A stretch of 64,000 nt of DNA from Alcaligenes pakistanensis (GCF_014652815.1 NZ_BMZN01000003.1:699429-763428); one strand, 5' to 3'; numbered from the stretch's first letter, positions 24,596-33,233 are shown. The notes: generated from the letters alone by a model not told the origin. A program made the numbers and translations.

Positions 24596-25330
24596 TCAGG
24601 CTGCTTCCAACTGCAGCTCTTGCAGACTGATCTCGTTCTGAACGTAATCGGTGTACAGCGCAGTGGTATACAGTAGACGCATCTCGGCACCAATTTCGCA
24701 GATGCGAAGGCAACGCTGCTGCAGTTCGATGGTGTTGGCGTGCTCAAGCACAATCTGGTAGCCGCGCTCACCGTGAATTTCGTCAGACACAATGTGCAGA
24801 TCAAAGAACTCGACCTCTTCATCGGTGAAACCGTATTTCTCACGTAAGGTCGGTGTCTGTTTGCGATAAATAGACGGCACTTGCGACTCCAATCCCACCA
24901 CCAGGCCAGCCACAGCGACAACCGGGTCTTCGCGCATAGCAATGGCATAACACCAGGCCTGCAAGGCTCGGGTAGTGGCATTCATATTGTCGGGATTCTC
25001 AATCCGTGCCCGTGTCGTGCCGCAGGCTTCACCGAAGCGGATCAGCAAATCGGTATGACGGTCGCCACCGATTTCTTCTTCGTACATATTGGCCAGCAAA
25101 AAGTCTTTGGCTTCGACATATTCAGCTGGAGTACGCGCATACAGGTATCCCAGATAGTCCGCAAAGGGGCCCACATAGTGATAGTGGTTCTCTGCCCAGC
25201 GCGCCAAATGCTCGCGGCTCAATTTGCCAGTGGCCCAAGCAATGCTGAAGGGAGAGGTGTTAGCACTTTTACCTTTAATGGCCGTTTCCAGCGCAGCGCG
25301 AAATTCATCGCGATTCAGCAGTTTTTCCAT
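24596..25330 (-). CDS. Heme-oxygenase-like diiron oxidase (HDO; CADD/PqqC-like)
   Basis: A 244-residue all-helical protein. Six potential metal ligands have the spacing I recall for Chlamydia CADD: Glu85-x6-His92 ('EEEIGGDRH'), Glu148 ('GLESQVP'), and His179-x3-Asp183-x2-His186 ('HIVSDEIHG'). HDO enzymes use O2 for N-oxygenation, C-C cleavage or self-sacrificing amination and need electrons, which the ferredoxins and reductase nearby could supply. The substrate is not predictable. ATG at 25330 has AAGGA upstream, and a GTATAC box lies 75 bases further up. This is the probable key enzyme of the cluster. Confidence 0.75.
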   Translation of the reverse strand: MEKLLNRDEFRAALETAIKGKSANTSPFSIAWATGKLSREHLARWAENHYHYVGPFADYLGYLYARTPAEYVEAKDFLLANMYEEEIGGDRHTDLLIRFGEACGTTRARIENPDNMNATTRALQAWCYAIAMREDPVVAVAGLVVGLESQVPSIYRKQTPTLREKYGFTDEEVEFFDLHIVSDEIHGERGYQIVLEHANTIELQQRCLRICEIGAEMRLLYTTALYTDYVQNEISLQELQLEAA

Positions 25331-25403
25331 GACTGTTTCCTTATTGAAAGTCGGCGCTTTTACTGCAGCCGACGAAAGATGAAGTTTGGATTATTTAAGT
25401 ATA

Positions 25404-25413
25404 TTGTATACCG
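25404..25413 (-). promoter_or_regulatory. GTATAC box upstream of the diiron enzyme operon
   Basis: On the minus strand the sequence is ACGGTATACAA-like, with the core at 25411-25406, directly followed by AT-rich -10-like sequence. It matches the other boxes of the 19.2-30.2 kb cluster and lies between the gamma-glutamyltransferase gene and the diiron enzyme gene. Confidence 0.55.
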
Positions 25414-25453
25414 TCTACTATTTTAGAAAGTAGGGAATAACCCTGCCAACTTA

Positions 25454-26926
25454 TTAGGCCAACGCCACGCAGCCATCCTTGCGCGGATCAGAAACCGCCT
25501 TCAAACGGCCATCTGCCAGGCGCTCGACCGCTTGCGCACCCCCAAAATCGCTGCGCCCAGCCAGTTCACCAACGCCTTTGTCGGGCGATGCATAACCGTT
25601 TTCGCGCAAGAAATTCGCGCAGCCGGGATCAAACCCCTCTTCCAGTGCCAAGCGGCCTGAACCTTCCAGCCGCCATCGAGCAGCGTAAAGCGCTTGCTCC
25701 AAAGGCCAACCGTCGCGCAAGACACGCGTCCAGATCTGAATTTGGCCCTGTGGCTGCATCAAGCCACCCACCACGCCCAAGCCCATATGAAATTGACCAG
25801 CCCGCAAGGCCAGAGACGGCACAACGGTGTGATAAGGGCGTCTGCCCGGCCCGGGGCCATTAATGTGCCCCAACTCCGAAAACCCAAAACCCCGGTTTTG
25901 CAGCACAAAGCCGCAGCCCGGCACGGCGTAGCCGGAGCCAAAACGCTTGAAAATACTGGACATAAAAGTGACGGCCAGCCCATCGCTATCCACCACCACC
26001 GTGCAAACCGTATTACCCGCTGGATCACAGACCACCCTGGCGGCATTGGACATAGCGGTTTCCGTGGCCTGCACCAAGGCCAGCTCAGCCTCGCATTCGT
26101 CCACAGGACGACTCCAGGCCGCTTGCACGGCCTCCAGAACAGCTACTCCATGCGTATTGGGCGGGCATTCAAACAAGCTAAACTCCCCCAGCGTGGCGCT
26201 GACCGGTTCACAGAAAAAACCCTGGTGTCGACGAAAGTCTTCAGCACACAAAAGCCCTTGCGCTTGCGCCATTGCCTGTTCCGCTTGCTGCGCAGGCCGA
26301 CCCAAATAAAAAGCATCGGGCCCCTGCTCGGCTATTTCCTGCAAGACAGCAGCCAACTCGGGGTTGGCGTAGCGCTCTCCGGCCGTCGGTGGGTTCGCTG
26401 CCCGATACAAGGCAGCACAAACCGGATCTCGATGCAGCACGAAATCAAAAATATGCCATTCGCGCGCTGCCACTGTGGCGACCTTAAACCCTTCTCGTGC
26501 CGCCTCAATAGCGGGCTGAAACAAGCGGGCCCATTCCAGTCGGCCATAGCGCTGATGTACATCCCACCAACCCCGCACCAAGCCCGGCGTCGTAATGGAC
26601 AAGATATGACGCTCTGGAATCCGCGCGCCCGGCAGTTCCTGAACCTGTGCTGCAGTCAAACTCATTGGAGCGGCACCGCTGCCGTTGTACGCCAAGGGCC
26701 TGCTATCAGGTGGCGCAATCATGGCTAGCAGATCCCCTCCTATGCCCGTCGCCATAGGCTCGACCACGCCCATGACCGCATCCGCAGCAATAGCAGCATC
26801 CACAGCACTACCATTGAGTGCCAGCATGCTTTGTGCAGCGCGTACTGCCAGGGGATGGCCCGCGGCGACGGCCCAATGCGCGCCCAGCCCCTGTTTTTCC
26901 CCGGCCGTATAAGCAGTCGTACTCAT
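25454..26926 (-). CDS. Gamma-glutamyltransferase family Ntn-hydrolase
   Basis: A 490-residue proenzyme of the GGT family. The expected autoprocessing nucleophile is Thr306 in 'GNTVCTVVVDSDG', aligned by its distance of seven to Asp313. The large-subunit motif 'ATGIGGDLLAM' and the oxyanion-side 'FGSGYAVPGCGFVLQNRG' are present. There is no signal peptide, so unlike classical GGT it is probably cytoplasmic. It may split or form a gamma-glutamyl amide, or act as a cephalosporin-acylase-like amidase. ATG at 26926 lies four bases after the stop of the transporter gene, so both are likely one operon. Confidence 0.82.
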   Translation of the reverse strand: MSTTAYTAGEKQGLGAHWAVAAGHPLAVRAAQSMLALNGSAVDAAIAADAVMGVVEPMATGIGGDLLAMIAPPDSRPLAYNGSGAAPMSLTAAQVQELPGARIPERHILSITTPGLVRGWWDVHQRYGRLEWARLFQPAIEAAREGFKVATVAAREWHIFDFVLHRDPVCAALYRAANPPTAGERYANPELAAVLQEIAEQGPDAFYLGRPAQQAEQAMAQAQGLLCAEDFRRHQGFFCEPVSATLGEFSLFECPPNTHGVAVLEAVQAAWSRPVDECEAELALVQATETAMSNAARVVCDPAGNTVCTVVVDSDGLAVTFMSSIFKRFGSGYAVPGCGFVLQNRGFGFSELGHINGPGPGRRPYHTVVPSLALRAGQFHMGLGVVGGLMQPQGQIQIWTRVLRDGWPLEQALYAARWRLEGSGRLALEEGFDPGCANFLRENGYASPDKGVGELAGRSDFGGAQAVERLADGRLKAVSDPRKDGCVALA

Positions 26927-26930
26927 GGGC

Positions 26931-28448
26931 TTAACCAAACACCAGTACGGCGCAGATGGTCGATATCCCCATGCCCGCCAGCACTGGGACTGTCAGCGCT
27001 CGCACCAGATCCAGAATATGCACCCGCGCAAACCCCGCCACCGCAATCAACGACGACCAGGCGATCAAGGTGCCGCCCCCCGTCCAAATTGCACCAATCT
27101 GCCCGACTGCCGCCAAGGTTTCAATTTCCAGACCAGAGACCGGGCTCAAAGCGGAAGCCAGCGTCCCCGTCAAAGGCAGCCCCGAAAAGCCGGAGCCATC
27201 AATCCCCGATATCACCCCCACCAACAGCACGCCAAAAGCCACCAGAAAATGGTTGTCCGGAATGAGGTGCTGGCCTGCAGAAATCAGCTCGAACAACAGG
27301 CTGGGCGTTTTATCCAGCGGTGTGCCCAGGATGGCAGAGGTCGCTTCGCTGGCCCCCAGAAAGAAGAAACCGGCAATCGGCAGCACCGACCCCATCGCAC
27401 GAAAAGCAAACACAAAACCGTCTGTCATATGGTCCGGGCAGGTGTCCAGCATGCGACGTGGCCCTTCAGCCATACAGGTAGCCACCATCATCAGCATAAA
27501 GGCCACCCCACCGACCAGCCCTGCCGCATCTCCGCCACGCAGCACCGGCAAAGAGGGGATAAAACGCGGTAACACCATGATGCCAATGACGGCCAGAAAC
27601 GCCAGTGGCGTAATGAAAGCCAGGATGCGCGAATAGCGCTCTTCCTTGGCACTCAGACCAGAATGGGCGGTGTGTTCATTACCCGCTGTACCGCGAGCAA
27701 TCTCCGCCTTGTCATACGTCCCTTGCGATTCAACATCATCCAGCGTGCTGTCCGGTGCGCGCCGCATCCACTCATCCAGCAAGCGGCTGTCCGCTGGCTT
27801 GAAATGACGCCGCATCATCAAGAAGGCCAGGGTCAAGGCCACCGCTCCCGTAATCCAGGAAAGCACCAGCGCCCGGTCGGCCAATATCGCCACATCCGCA
27901 CCGACACCTGCCGCCTTGGCGCTGATGCCGGGTGCCACCCCAATGATGTAATCGGAAGACAAGGCCATGCCTTGACCACAAATAGCAATCACCATGGCGC
28001 CGACCAAGGGCGGCAAACCCGCCGCAATAGCCGCAGGTAACAGAATGGCCGACACCAGCGGTACAGCGGGAGTGGGCCAGAAGAACAGAGAAATAAAGTA
28101 CGTGGCCGCCGCAATCATCAGAAAAGACGAGGTGCTGTTGACCATCACCTTGCGAAAAGGAGCCACCATTTTCACGTCCGCTTCCAGCCGCTTTAAAGAG
28201 TTAAGCAGCGCAGTCATGAAGGTGATGACCAAGAAAATATTGAACAGCTCCTGGGCCGCCACAAAGCTGGCCGAAAAAATGCTGATGAAACCCTGAATAG
28301 GGCTGCCCGTCATAGCGGTGACAACCGCCAGTGTGCCAATGACAGACGGCACCACCACGTTGGCCCGAAACATCATCGTAATAATGATGACCAAGACACT
28401 GATCAAATAAGCCCAGTGCGCTGCACTGAGCACTACATCGCTTTGCAT
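26931..28448 (-). CDS. Membrane transporter of the ion-transporter (IT) superfamily type
   Basis: A 505-residue protein with about 11-12 hydrophobic helices. Two repeats can be seen, with re-entrant-like segments 'FFWPTPAVPLVSAILLPAA' and 'VGVISGIDGSGFSGLPLTG', and a hydrophilic loop near residues 215-270. It resembles secondary transporters for organic anions or amino acids, but I cannot name the family or substrate. ATG at 28448 has GGAGGGG upstream. It lies directly before the gamma-glutamyltransferase gene and faces a GTATAC box, so it probably imports the pathway substrate. Confidence 0.7.
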   Translation of the reverse strand: MQSDVVLSAAHWAYLISVLVIIITMMFRANVVVPSVIGTLAVVTAMTGSPIQGFISIFSASFVAAQELFNIFLVITFMTALLNSLKRLEADVKMVAPFRKVMVNSTSSFLMIAAATYFISLFFWPTPAVPLVSAILLPAAIAAGLPPLVGAMVIAICGQGMALSSDYIIGVAPGISAKAAGVGADVAILADRALVLSWITGAVALTLAFLMMRRHFKPADSRLLDEWMRRAPDSTLDDVESQGTYDKAEIARGTAGNEHTAHSGLSAKEERYSRILAFITPLAFLAVIGIMVLPRFIPSLPVLRGGDAAGLVGGVAFMLMMVATCMAEGPRRMLDTCPDHMTDGFVFAFRAMGSVLPIAGFFFLGASEATSAILGTPLDKTPSLLFELISAGQHLIPDNHFLVAFGVLLVGVISGIDGSGFSGLPLTGTLASALSPVSGLEIETLAAVGQIGAIWTGGGTLIAWSSLIAVAGFARVHILDLVRALTVPVLAGMGISTICAVLVFG

Positions 28449-28496
28449 GAATCCCCCTCCGTTCTCTTTTTTCTAAATATCGTGCACCACTGCAAA

Positions 28497-28506
28497 CGGT
28501 ATACTA
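28497..28506. promoter_or_regulatory. GTATAC box between divergent transporter genes
   Basis: CGGTATACTA, preceded by AA, lies between the minus-strand transporter gene (start 28448) and the plus-strand TauE/SafE-like gene (start 28621). It matches the 21190, 21283 and 25406 boxes in the ACGGTATAC core and could control both directions. Confidence 0.55.
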
Positions 28507-28620
28507 TCTTCAATTTGGGCGTTCAATTAGATAAAAATACCAAAAACTGGGGAAAACTCTAAGAACTTAAGGCCTGAATCAATTTGATTGAATACCTTAT
28601 GCAAATAAAAAGGAAAACTC

Positions 28621-29361
28621 ATGGCAGCTCTGCTTGATCTGGTCGACCCGCTCTCCTGGCTGCTGATGGCCTGCCTGGTAGTTCTGGCAGCCTTCCTACA
28701 AGGAGTCGGGGGGATTGGTTTTGCGATGCTGGTAGCGCCGATTGCCGCCTTGGTGTTTCCTCAGCTTGTGCCGGGCCCGTTGCTGGCCTTAGGCGGAAGC
28801 GTCTCTTTACTGGCTGCACTGCGAGAGCGGCAAGCCATCGTGCCCGGTGTCGTTGTCTGTGCCTTGGGAGGACGCGCCGCAGGTTCAGTCATCGCCGTGC
28901 TGGCCATGACGCAACTCCCCATAGAGGCTATCAATCTGGGCTTTGCTTGCGCTATTTTGGCGGCAGTTGCGCTCAGCGCCTGGGGCCTGCGTATCCTGCC
29001 CACCCGAGGCAATATGAGTCTGGCTGGAGTGGCCTCCGGCATCATGGGCACATTAACCTCAGTAGGCGCACCGGCCCTGGCCATTGCAATGCAGAATTTG
29101 GCACCCGCACAGCTACGCGCTTCCTTGGGTCTGATTCTGTTTTTAGGTGCAAGCCTGTCCTTATTGTTATTGATTCTGGCTGGCCTGTTCACCGTGCAAC
29201 AAGCCATGCTCAGCGTTGTGCTCTACCCGTTCATGCTGCTAGGGTTCGCCCTGTCGGGGCAACTTCGGCATAAAGTCAGCTTGCCGCTGATGCGTCGGCT
29301 ACTGCTGGGTATCTGTTCAATCAGCGCCCTGACCTTGATCGTTCGTACGCTGTGGGCATGA
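28621..29361 (+). CDS. TauE/SafE family permease
   Basis: A 246-residue membrane protein with seven to eight helices. 'FLQGVGGIGFAMLVAPIAAL' and 'GIMGTLTSVGAPALAIAMQN' are the two repeat signatures of the TauE/SafE family, whose members export sulfite, sulfonates or other small anions. ATG at 28621 has AAGGA upstream. It is divergent from the other transporter of the cluster and lies just before the GntR gene, with GTATAC boxes on both sides, so it probably belongs to the same regulon, perhaps exporting a product or toxic by-product. Confidence 0.85.
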   Translation: MAALLDLVDPLSWLLMACLVVLAAFLQGVGGIGFAMLVAPIAALVFPQLVPGPLLALGGSVSLLAALRERQAIVPGVVVCALGGRAAGSVIAVLAMTQLPIEAINLGFACAILAAVALSAWGLRILPTRGNMSLAGVASGIMGTLTSVGAPALAIAMQNLAPAQLRASLGLILFLGASLSLLLLILAGLFTVQQAMLSVVLYPFMLLGFALSGQLRHKVSLPLMRRLLLGICSISALTLIVRTLWA

Positions 29362-29377
29362 ATGCTTAGGCTCCGAA

Positions 29378-29387
29378 CTGTATACCA
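29378..29387. promoter_or_regulatory. GTATAC box upstream of the GntR gene
   Basis: CTGTATACCA lies 27 bases upstream of a TATAAT (29412-29417) that is probably the -10 of the GntR gene. It fits the FadR-type operator pattern and suggests autoregulation. Confidence 0.5.
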
Positions 29388-29456
29388 TATTCAGAAAAAC
29401 GCGCCTAAGCCGTATAATCGCGTCTGGCCCTTTTGCCTGATTGCACAGGTCGCACC

Positions 29457-30155
29457 ATGAATATCCCCAGTTTCAGCCTTCCCAGTAACTTTGCCAGCGC
29501 AGACAGCCGTCGTCTGGGTGACCAGCACGCGTCCCTGTTTGCGGTTATCCGCGACCAATTGCGCGAACGCATCCTGAGCGGGGAGTTTCATCCGGGCGAC
29601 CGGCTGGTAGAAGGCAAGTTGGCCACCGAGCTAGGCGTTTCACGTATTCCGGTGCGTGAAGCCCTACGCGAACTGGCATCCGAAGGCCTGGTCACCATCG
29701 AGCCACGACGTGGGGCCTCCGTAGCGGTGCTATCGGCGGAGATTGCCTACAACATGGCCGAAGTACGCGCCACGCTTGAAGGGCTGAATGCCAAACTGGC
29801 CGCCCAACGCCGCGACCCGGCCAATATCGAGAAGCTGCAGACCATTTTGAGCCAAGGCCATGAGGCGATGGATGTCGGCAACCTGGAGTTGCTCAAGTCC
29901 CTGAACCGACAATTTCATGAAACCCTAGCCACCATGTCGGGCAATATCGTACTGACCGAATTGATGCGTTCCTTACGCGATCGCACGGCGCTCTTGTTTG
30001 CCCCCAGCAATTTGCAGCGTATCCGCCAGAATTGGGAAGATCACTCCCAGATTCTGAATGCCGTCGTTGCGGGCAACGGTGATCTGGCCAACCTGCTGGC
30101 TACCCAGCACGTACACAACGCCGCCAAGGCCTACCAGGACGCGCAAACAGGCTAA
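29457..30155 (+). CDS. GntR-family regulator, FadR/FCD subgroup
   Basis: A 232-residue regulator. The winged helix is 'LRERILSGEFHPGDRLVE' with 'LGVSRIPVREALRELASEGL', and the C-terminal FCD all-helical ligand domain starts near residue 90 ('AEVRATLEGLNAKLA'), with 'NRQFHETLATMSGN' and 'DHSQILNAVVAGN' holding metal/ligand residues. ATG at 29457 has AGGT seven bases upstream; a TATAAT lies at 29412. It is the only regulator of the 19.2-30.2 kb cluster and the GTATAC boxes fit FadR-type operators, so it probably represses the cluster until the substrate binds. The next gene is convergent. Confidence 0.88.
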   Translation: MNIPSFSLPSNFASADSRRLGDQHASLFAVIRDQLRERILSGEFHPGDRLVEGKLATELGVSRIPVREALRELASEGLVTIEPRRGASVAVLSAEIAYNMAEVRATLEGLNAKLAAQRRDPANIEKLQTILSQGHEAMDVGNLELLKSLNRQFHETLATMSGNIVLTELMRSLRDRTALLFAPSNLQRIRQNWEDHSQILNAVVAGNGDLANLLATQHVHNAAKAYQDAQTG

Positions 30156-30162
30156 AACCTGC

Positions 30163-30741
30163 TCAGTCAGGATGCGCCAAGGCTGCTTCAAACACCGTCC
30201 AGATTGCAGTCAGACGACGCCGATACTTTCGTGCGCCGCCAAACAGCAACTCGCTTTGCAGGCTCTCTATCATGGCCATACAGGCAATCACCTGTGTCTC
30301 CACCTCTAGCGGGGCCAATGCTAAAGGCGAGTTCCCCACCGCCTGGCGGATGATATCTTCCAGATCGTCCATGAAGATATGCATGGGCTGCATGACCTGC
30401 TCATACAAATGCACAGGTGGGGAAAACAAGATGCGCATCCAGAACCTGACCTGAGGCGAGCCATCAAAGCGCTCCTGAATTCCGTGGAAGTAGGCCAGCA
30501 ATTGTGCGCGAATGGCCTCCCCTCCCTGGAACACGCTGCGTGCATGGGCAAGCTCGGACTCGATCATTAAAGGGATCAGGCTCATAAAGAGCTCATCTTT
30601 ATTGCGAAAATGCGCGTAGACCGAGGGTTTTTTGATCCCCACATCAGCCGCAATCTCGTTCATGGTCGTCGCATCAAAGCCCTGGACCGCAAAGCGGGCC
30701 AAGGCAGCATCCTGCAAGCGTTCAGTAGTCGTTTTGCTCAA
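30163..30741 (-). CDS. TetR-family transcriptional regulator
   Basis: A 192-residue repressor-type protein. The helix-turn-helix is in 'FDATTMNEIAADVGIKKPSV' followed by 'YAHFRNKDELF'. The C-terminal ligand domain has no recognisable specificity. The start is TTG at 30741; no ATG precedes the domain. It lies next to an MFS exporter gene on the same strand, and a perfect TetR-like palindrome lies upstream of that gene (32159-32176), so it is the likely local repressor. It converges on the GntR gene with a seven-base gap. Confidence 0.85.
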   Translation of the reverse strand: MSKTTTERLQDAALARFAVQGFDATTMNEIAADVGIKKPSVYAHFRNKDELFMSLIPLMIESELAHARSVFQGGEAIRAQLLAYFHGIQERFDGSPQVRFWMRILFSPPVHLYEQVMQPMHIFMDDLEDIIRQAVGNSPLALAPLEVETQVIACMAMIESLQSELLFGGARKYRRRLTAIWTVFEAALAHPD

Positions 30742-30833
30742 AATCCAGCCTGCTCAAAATCAGAAAAACAACCTGATACTGTAGTTCAAAAAGGTGGCCT
30801 AAATGCTGCCTAAGCTCACCCCTCACGCATTAT

Positions 30834-32060
30834 CTACGCTACTTGGTCCACAAGCCTGGAGCCGGTCCGGCAACGAGTAGCAGCCCAGTAAAGCAGCAAT
30901 GCTATCAATCCGCAGCCACCAATGGCCAAGGGCAAGGTCTGAGGACCGGGCGAAGCCAGGCTGACCACATAACCCACCAAGGCAGATATCAGGTAGTGGA
31001 AGGTGCCCATCAAGGCGGCCGCTGTCCCGGCTTGTGGGCCAGCCACGTTCATCGTCAGCGCCGTTACGTTACCAAACACCATCCCCAAGGAACCTACTGC
31101 AATAGCCACCATGGTGGCATATAGGGGCAGGCTCGCCACACCAATCTGGACAGCCACATACAGAAGCAGAGCCGAAAGCGTATGGATAACAAGTCCTAGA
31201 ACCAGCACCCGGGCGGTGGGCATACCAACACGCAACAGATAATTGCTGACGAAACCCCCCATCACCAGGGAAATCGAGTTGCCTGCAAACACGTAGCTAA
31301 AGACAGCCGGTGTCAGCCCAAAATGCTGGGTGAAGACAAAGGCCGAACCGCTGATGTACACAAACAACGAAGCCAGCGCAAAGCCACCCGAGCCGGTGTA
31401 GGCCATAAAGACCTTACTGCTCAACTCGCGTCCATAAGCACGCAAAATGTGGCCGGGGTTCAAGGGCACACGCTGCGTGACCGGCAAGGAGTCCGGAATA
31501 GCCTTCAGCCCCCACACCATACCCATCGCACCCAAAACGGCCAGCATCCAGAAAATGGCACGCCAGTCTGCGTGGATCAATAGATAGCTACCCAGCAAGG
31601 GAGCCACAATCGGCGCGATCATCATGACCTGCATCAGCAAGGAAAAAATGCGTGCCGATTCTTTCATGTCACATAAATCAGACACAATGGCCCGCGGTGC
31701 CACCAAGCCGGCAGCCGCACCCAGCGCCTGAATAAAACGAGCCAGCAACAGGGCCTCGACCGAGGTGGCCAGTGCGCCAAAGATCGATCCCACCACAAAA
31801 ATAACCACCCCTATTAGCAGAGGCAGACGCCGACCGTAGCGATCCAGGAGCGGCCCATAAAACCCCTGCCCAATGGCCAGCCCCGCCAGAAAGATCGACA
31901 GCGTCTGCTGGATTCGGCCCGGCGACGCGCCTAGCTCCTGAGCAATGGCGGGCATACCCGGTAAATACATATCGATGGCCATGGCATCCAGTGCCGTCAA
32001 CAAGGCCAACAACAGAATCAGGGCCCAGCCTAATCCGCTAGAACGGGTAGCTCCACTCAC
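30834..32060 (-). CDS. MFS drug exporter, Bcr/CflA family
   Basis: A 408-residue, 12-helix DHA1 transporter. 'ALDAMAIDMYLPGMPAIA' is the Bcr/CflA signature; 'GPLLDRYGRRLPLLIG' is the MFS loop 2-3 motif. It would export hydrophobic drugs or small metabolites by proton antiport. GTG at 32060 was chosen because GGAG lies six bases upstream; the TTG at 32096 has no SD. A TetR operator lies about 100 bases upstream and the TetR gene follows downstream. Confidence 0.87.
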   Translation of the reverse strand: MSGATRSSGLGWALILLLALLTALDAMAIDMYLPGMPAIAQELGASPGRIQQTLSIFLAGLAIGQGFYGPLLDRYGRRLPLLIGVVIFVVGSIFGALATSVEALLLARFIQALGAAAGLVAPRAIVSDLCDMKESARIFSLLMQVMMIAPIVAPLLGSYLLIHADWRAIFWMLAVLGAMGMVWGLKAIPDSLPVTQRVPLNPGHILRAYGRELSSKVFMAYTGSGGFALASLFVYISGSAFVFTQHFGLTPAVFSYVFAGNSISLVMGGFVSNYLLRVGMPTARVLVLGLVIHTLSALLLYVAVQIGVASLPLYATMVAIAVGSLGMVFGNVTALTMNVAGPQAGTAAALMGTFHYLISALVGYVVSLASPGPQTLPLAIGGCGLIALLLYWAATRCRTGSRLVDQVA

Positions 32061-32158
32061 GCAACACTCCAGCGACGGAAGATAAACACAGCACAATTCA
32101 TGATGAACAGCTCCTAGAGATCAATCCGAAGCCAATGCTTCAGACAAGATATACACGA

Positions 32159-32176
32159 ACCTACCGACCGGTAGGT
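32159..32176. promoter_or_regulatory. Perfect palindrome, probable TetR operator
   Basis: ACCTACCG-AC-CGGTAGGT is an 18-base perfect dyad with the ACCGGT centre common in TetR/AcrR operators. It lies upstream of the Bcr/CflA-type MFS gene, with the TetR gene at 30163-30741. Confidence 0.7.
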
Positions 32177-32213
32177 AGTGGAAACGTACTCTACTCTCTT
32201 TTAGCCGCGGGCA

Positions 32214-32245
32214 CAAAAAAAACCCTGACCATAGTCAGGGTTTTT
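32214..32245 (-). terminator. Bidirectional terminator of the bacterioferritin-like gene
   Basis: AACCCTGAC (32221-32229) pairs with GTCAGGGTT (32234-32242) around CATA. On the minus strand the stem is followed by a run of eight or more T; on the plus strand by five T. It ends the bacterioferritin-like gene, whose stop is at 32263. Confidence 0.92.
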
Positions 32246-32262
32246 AATCAGGGCATCACCAC

Positions 32263-32811
32263 TTATAGATCCAGCAAATCGCCCATATCGTCTGCGTGTT
32301 CTTCCTCGACCGCCATAATCTCGACCAACATCTGGCGCGTGGTCGGATCTGTATCGCCAATACGCTCAATCATCTGCCGATAGGACTCGATAGCAATCCG
32401 TTCGGCAATCAAATTAGCGCGAATCATGGATTTGATGTCACCGCTGTCGTCATATTCCGCATGACTGCGCTGCACCAGGTTTTGAGGGTTGAAATCCGGG
32501 TCGCCATTCAACTGCACGATACGTTCGGCAATCCGGTCTGCATGGTCAGCTTCTTGCTGAGCGTGCTCCAGAAACTCGGCTTTGATGGGTTCATTGTTCA
32601 GGCCGGTAGCGGTGAAGTAGTGGCGCTTATAGCGCATCACACAGACCAGCTCAGTGGCCAGGGCCTCATTCAACATCTGAATGATTTCTTCGCGATTGCC
32701 CTTATAGCCAGATGCCACCGCCCCATCGTCCACGAACTTCTTGGCTGCTGCCCGAATAGCGGCAACATCGATTGGACCTTGGCTTGGGTTGACAACTTTC
32801 TGCTTACTCAT
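32263..32811 (-). CDS. Bacterioferritin-like (ferritin-superfamily) protein
   Basis: A 182-residue four-helix-bundle protein. Diiron ligands can be read as Glu in 'LNEALATELVCVMRYKRHYF', E-x-x-H in 'EFLEHAQQEADHADRI', Glu in 'LIAERIAIESYRQMIERI' and 'EEEHADDM'. It would store or detoxify iron in the cytoplasm; whether it binds heme like Bfr is unclear. An N-terminal extension of about 35 residues precedes the bundle. ATG at 32811 has GGAGGA upstream and a strong terminator follows. Confidence 0.85.
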   Translation of the reverse strand: MSKQKVVNPSQGPIDVAAIRAAAKKFVDDGAVASGYKGNREEIIQMLNEALATELVCVMRYKRHYFTATGLNNEPIKAEFLEHAQQEADHADRIAERIVQLNGDPDFNPQNLVQRSHAEYDDSGDIKSMIRANLIAERIAIESYRQMIERIGDTDPTTRQMLVEIMAVEEEHADDMGDLLDL

Positions 32812-33233
32812 TGCATTCCTCCGTATTGATTCCCACCGCGAAAGCGCGGCGCTGTATCACGCGACAACCGGAAACGAACACACTGACTCCATAACCAACA
32901 AGAGCTTGTCCGAAGACAAGCACTTAACCTAAACCTGGGTTTGAAGTCTGCACGCTGCATGTGGTTGAGACCGGTCGTGCAAGAAACTGAACAAAGTGGA
33001 TAGGTGTTTTTATAGTAGCCACTGCTCCCAGGCTTGGAAAGCGTAGCCTGGCTTGTTTGGCCGGCAGAAACAATAAGGATGCAGCACCGGCTGATCAGCA
33101 AACCCAAGGAGGGGACAGGCCAGAAATCACGGCACATGCGGCTTAGCCAAGGAAACACCTACTCTCCTACCCCAGGAAAAACAGGCAAAAACCTGTTCAA
33201 GCAGCGATACAAGACCAAACACTTGGATACATG
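32812..33233. other. Long intergenic region, no gene recognised
   Basis: The gap between the bacterioferritin-like gene and the ChrB_N-like gene is 554 bases in all. This part holds two small hairpins, GCTTGTC/GACAAGC (32904-32921) and CCAGGCT/AGCCTGG near 33030-33052, but no ORF with family character, tRNA or clear promoter. It could hide a small RNA; nothing positive supports one. Confidence 0.4.

Noticed and set aside
24537-24713. Longer aldehyde dehydrogenase start reaching into the diiron enzyme gene
   Set aside because: GTG 24536 has AAGGA nine bases upstream and gives a normal ALDH N-terminus; the extension overlaps the preceding coding sequence.
32904-32921. GCTTGTC-CGAA-GACAAGC hairpin as a terminator or small RNA
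   Set aside because: No T-run or promoter is associated with it, and it does not follow a gene end on either strand.
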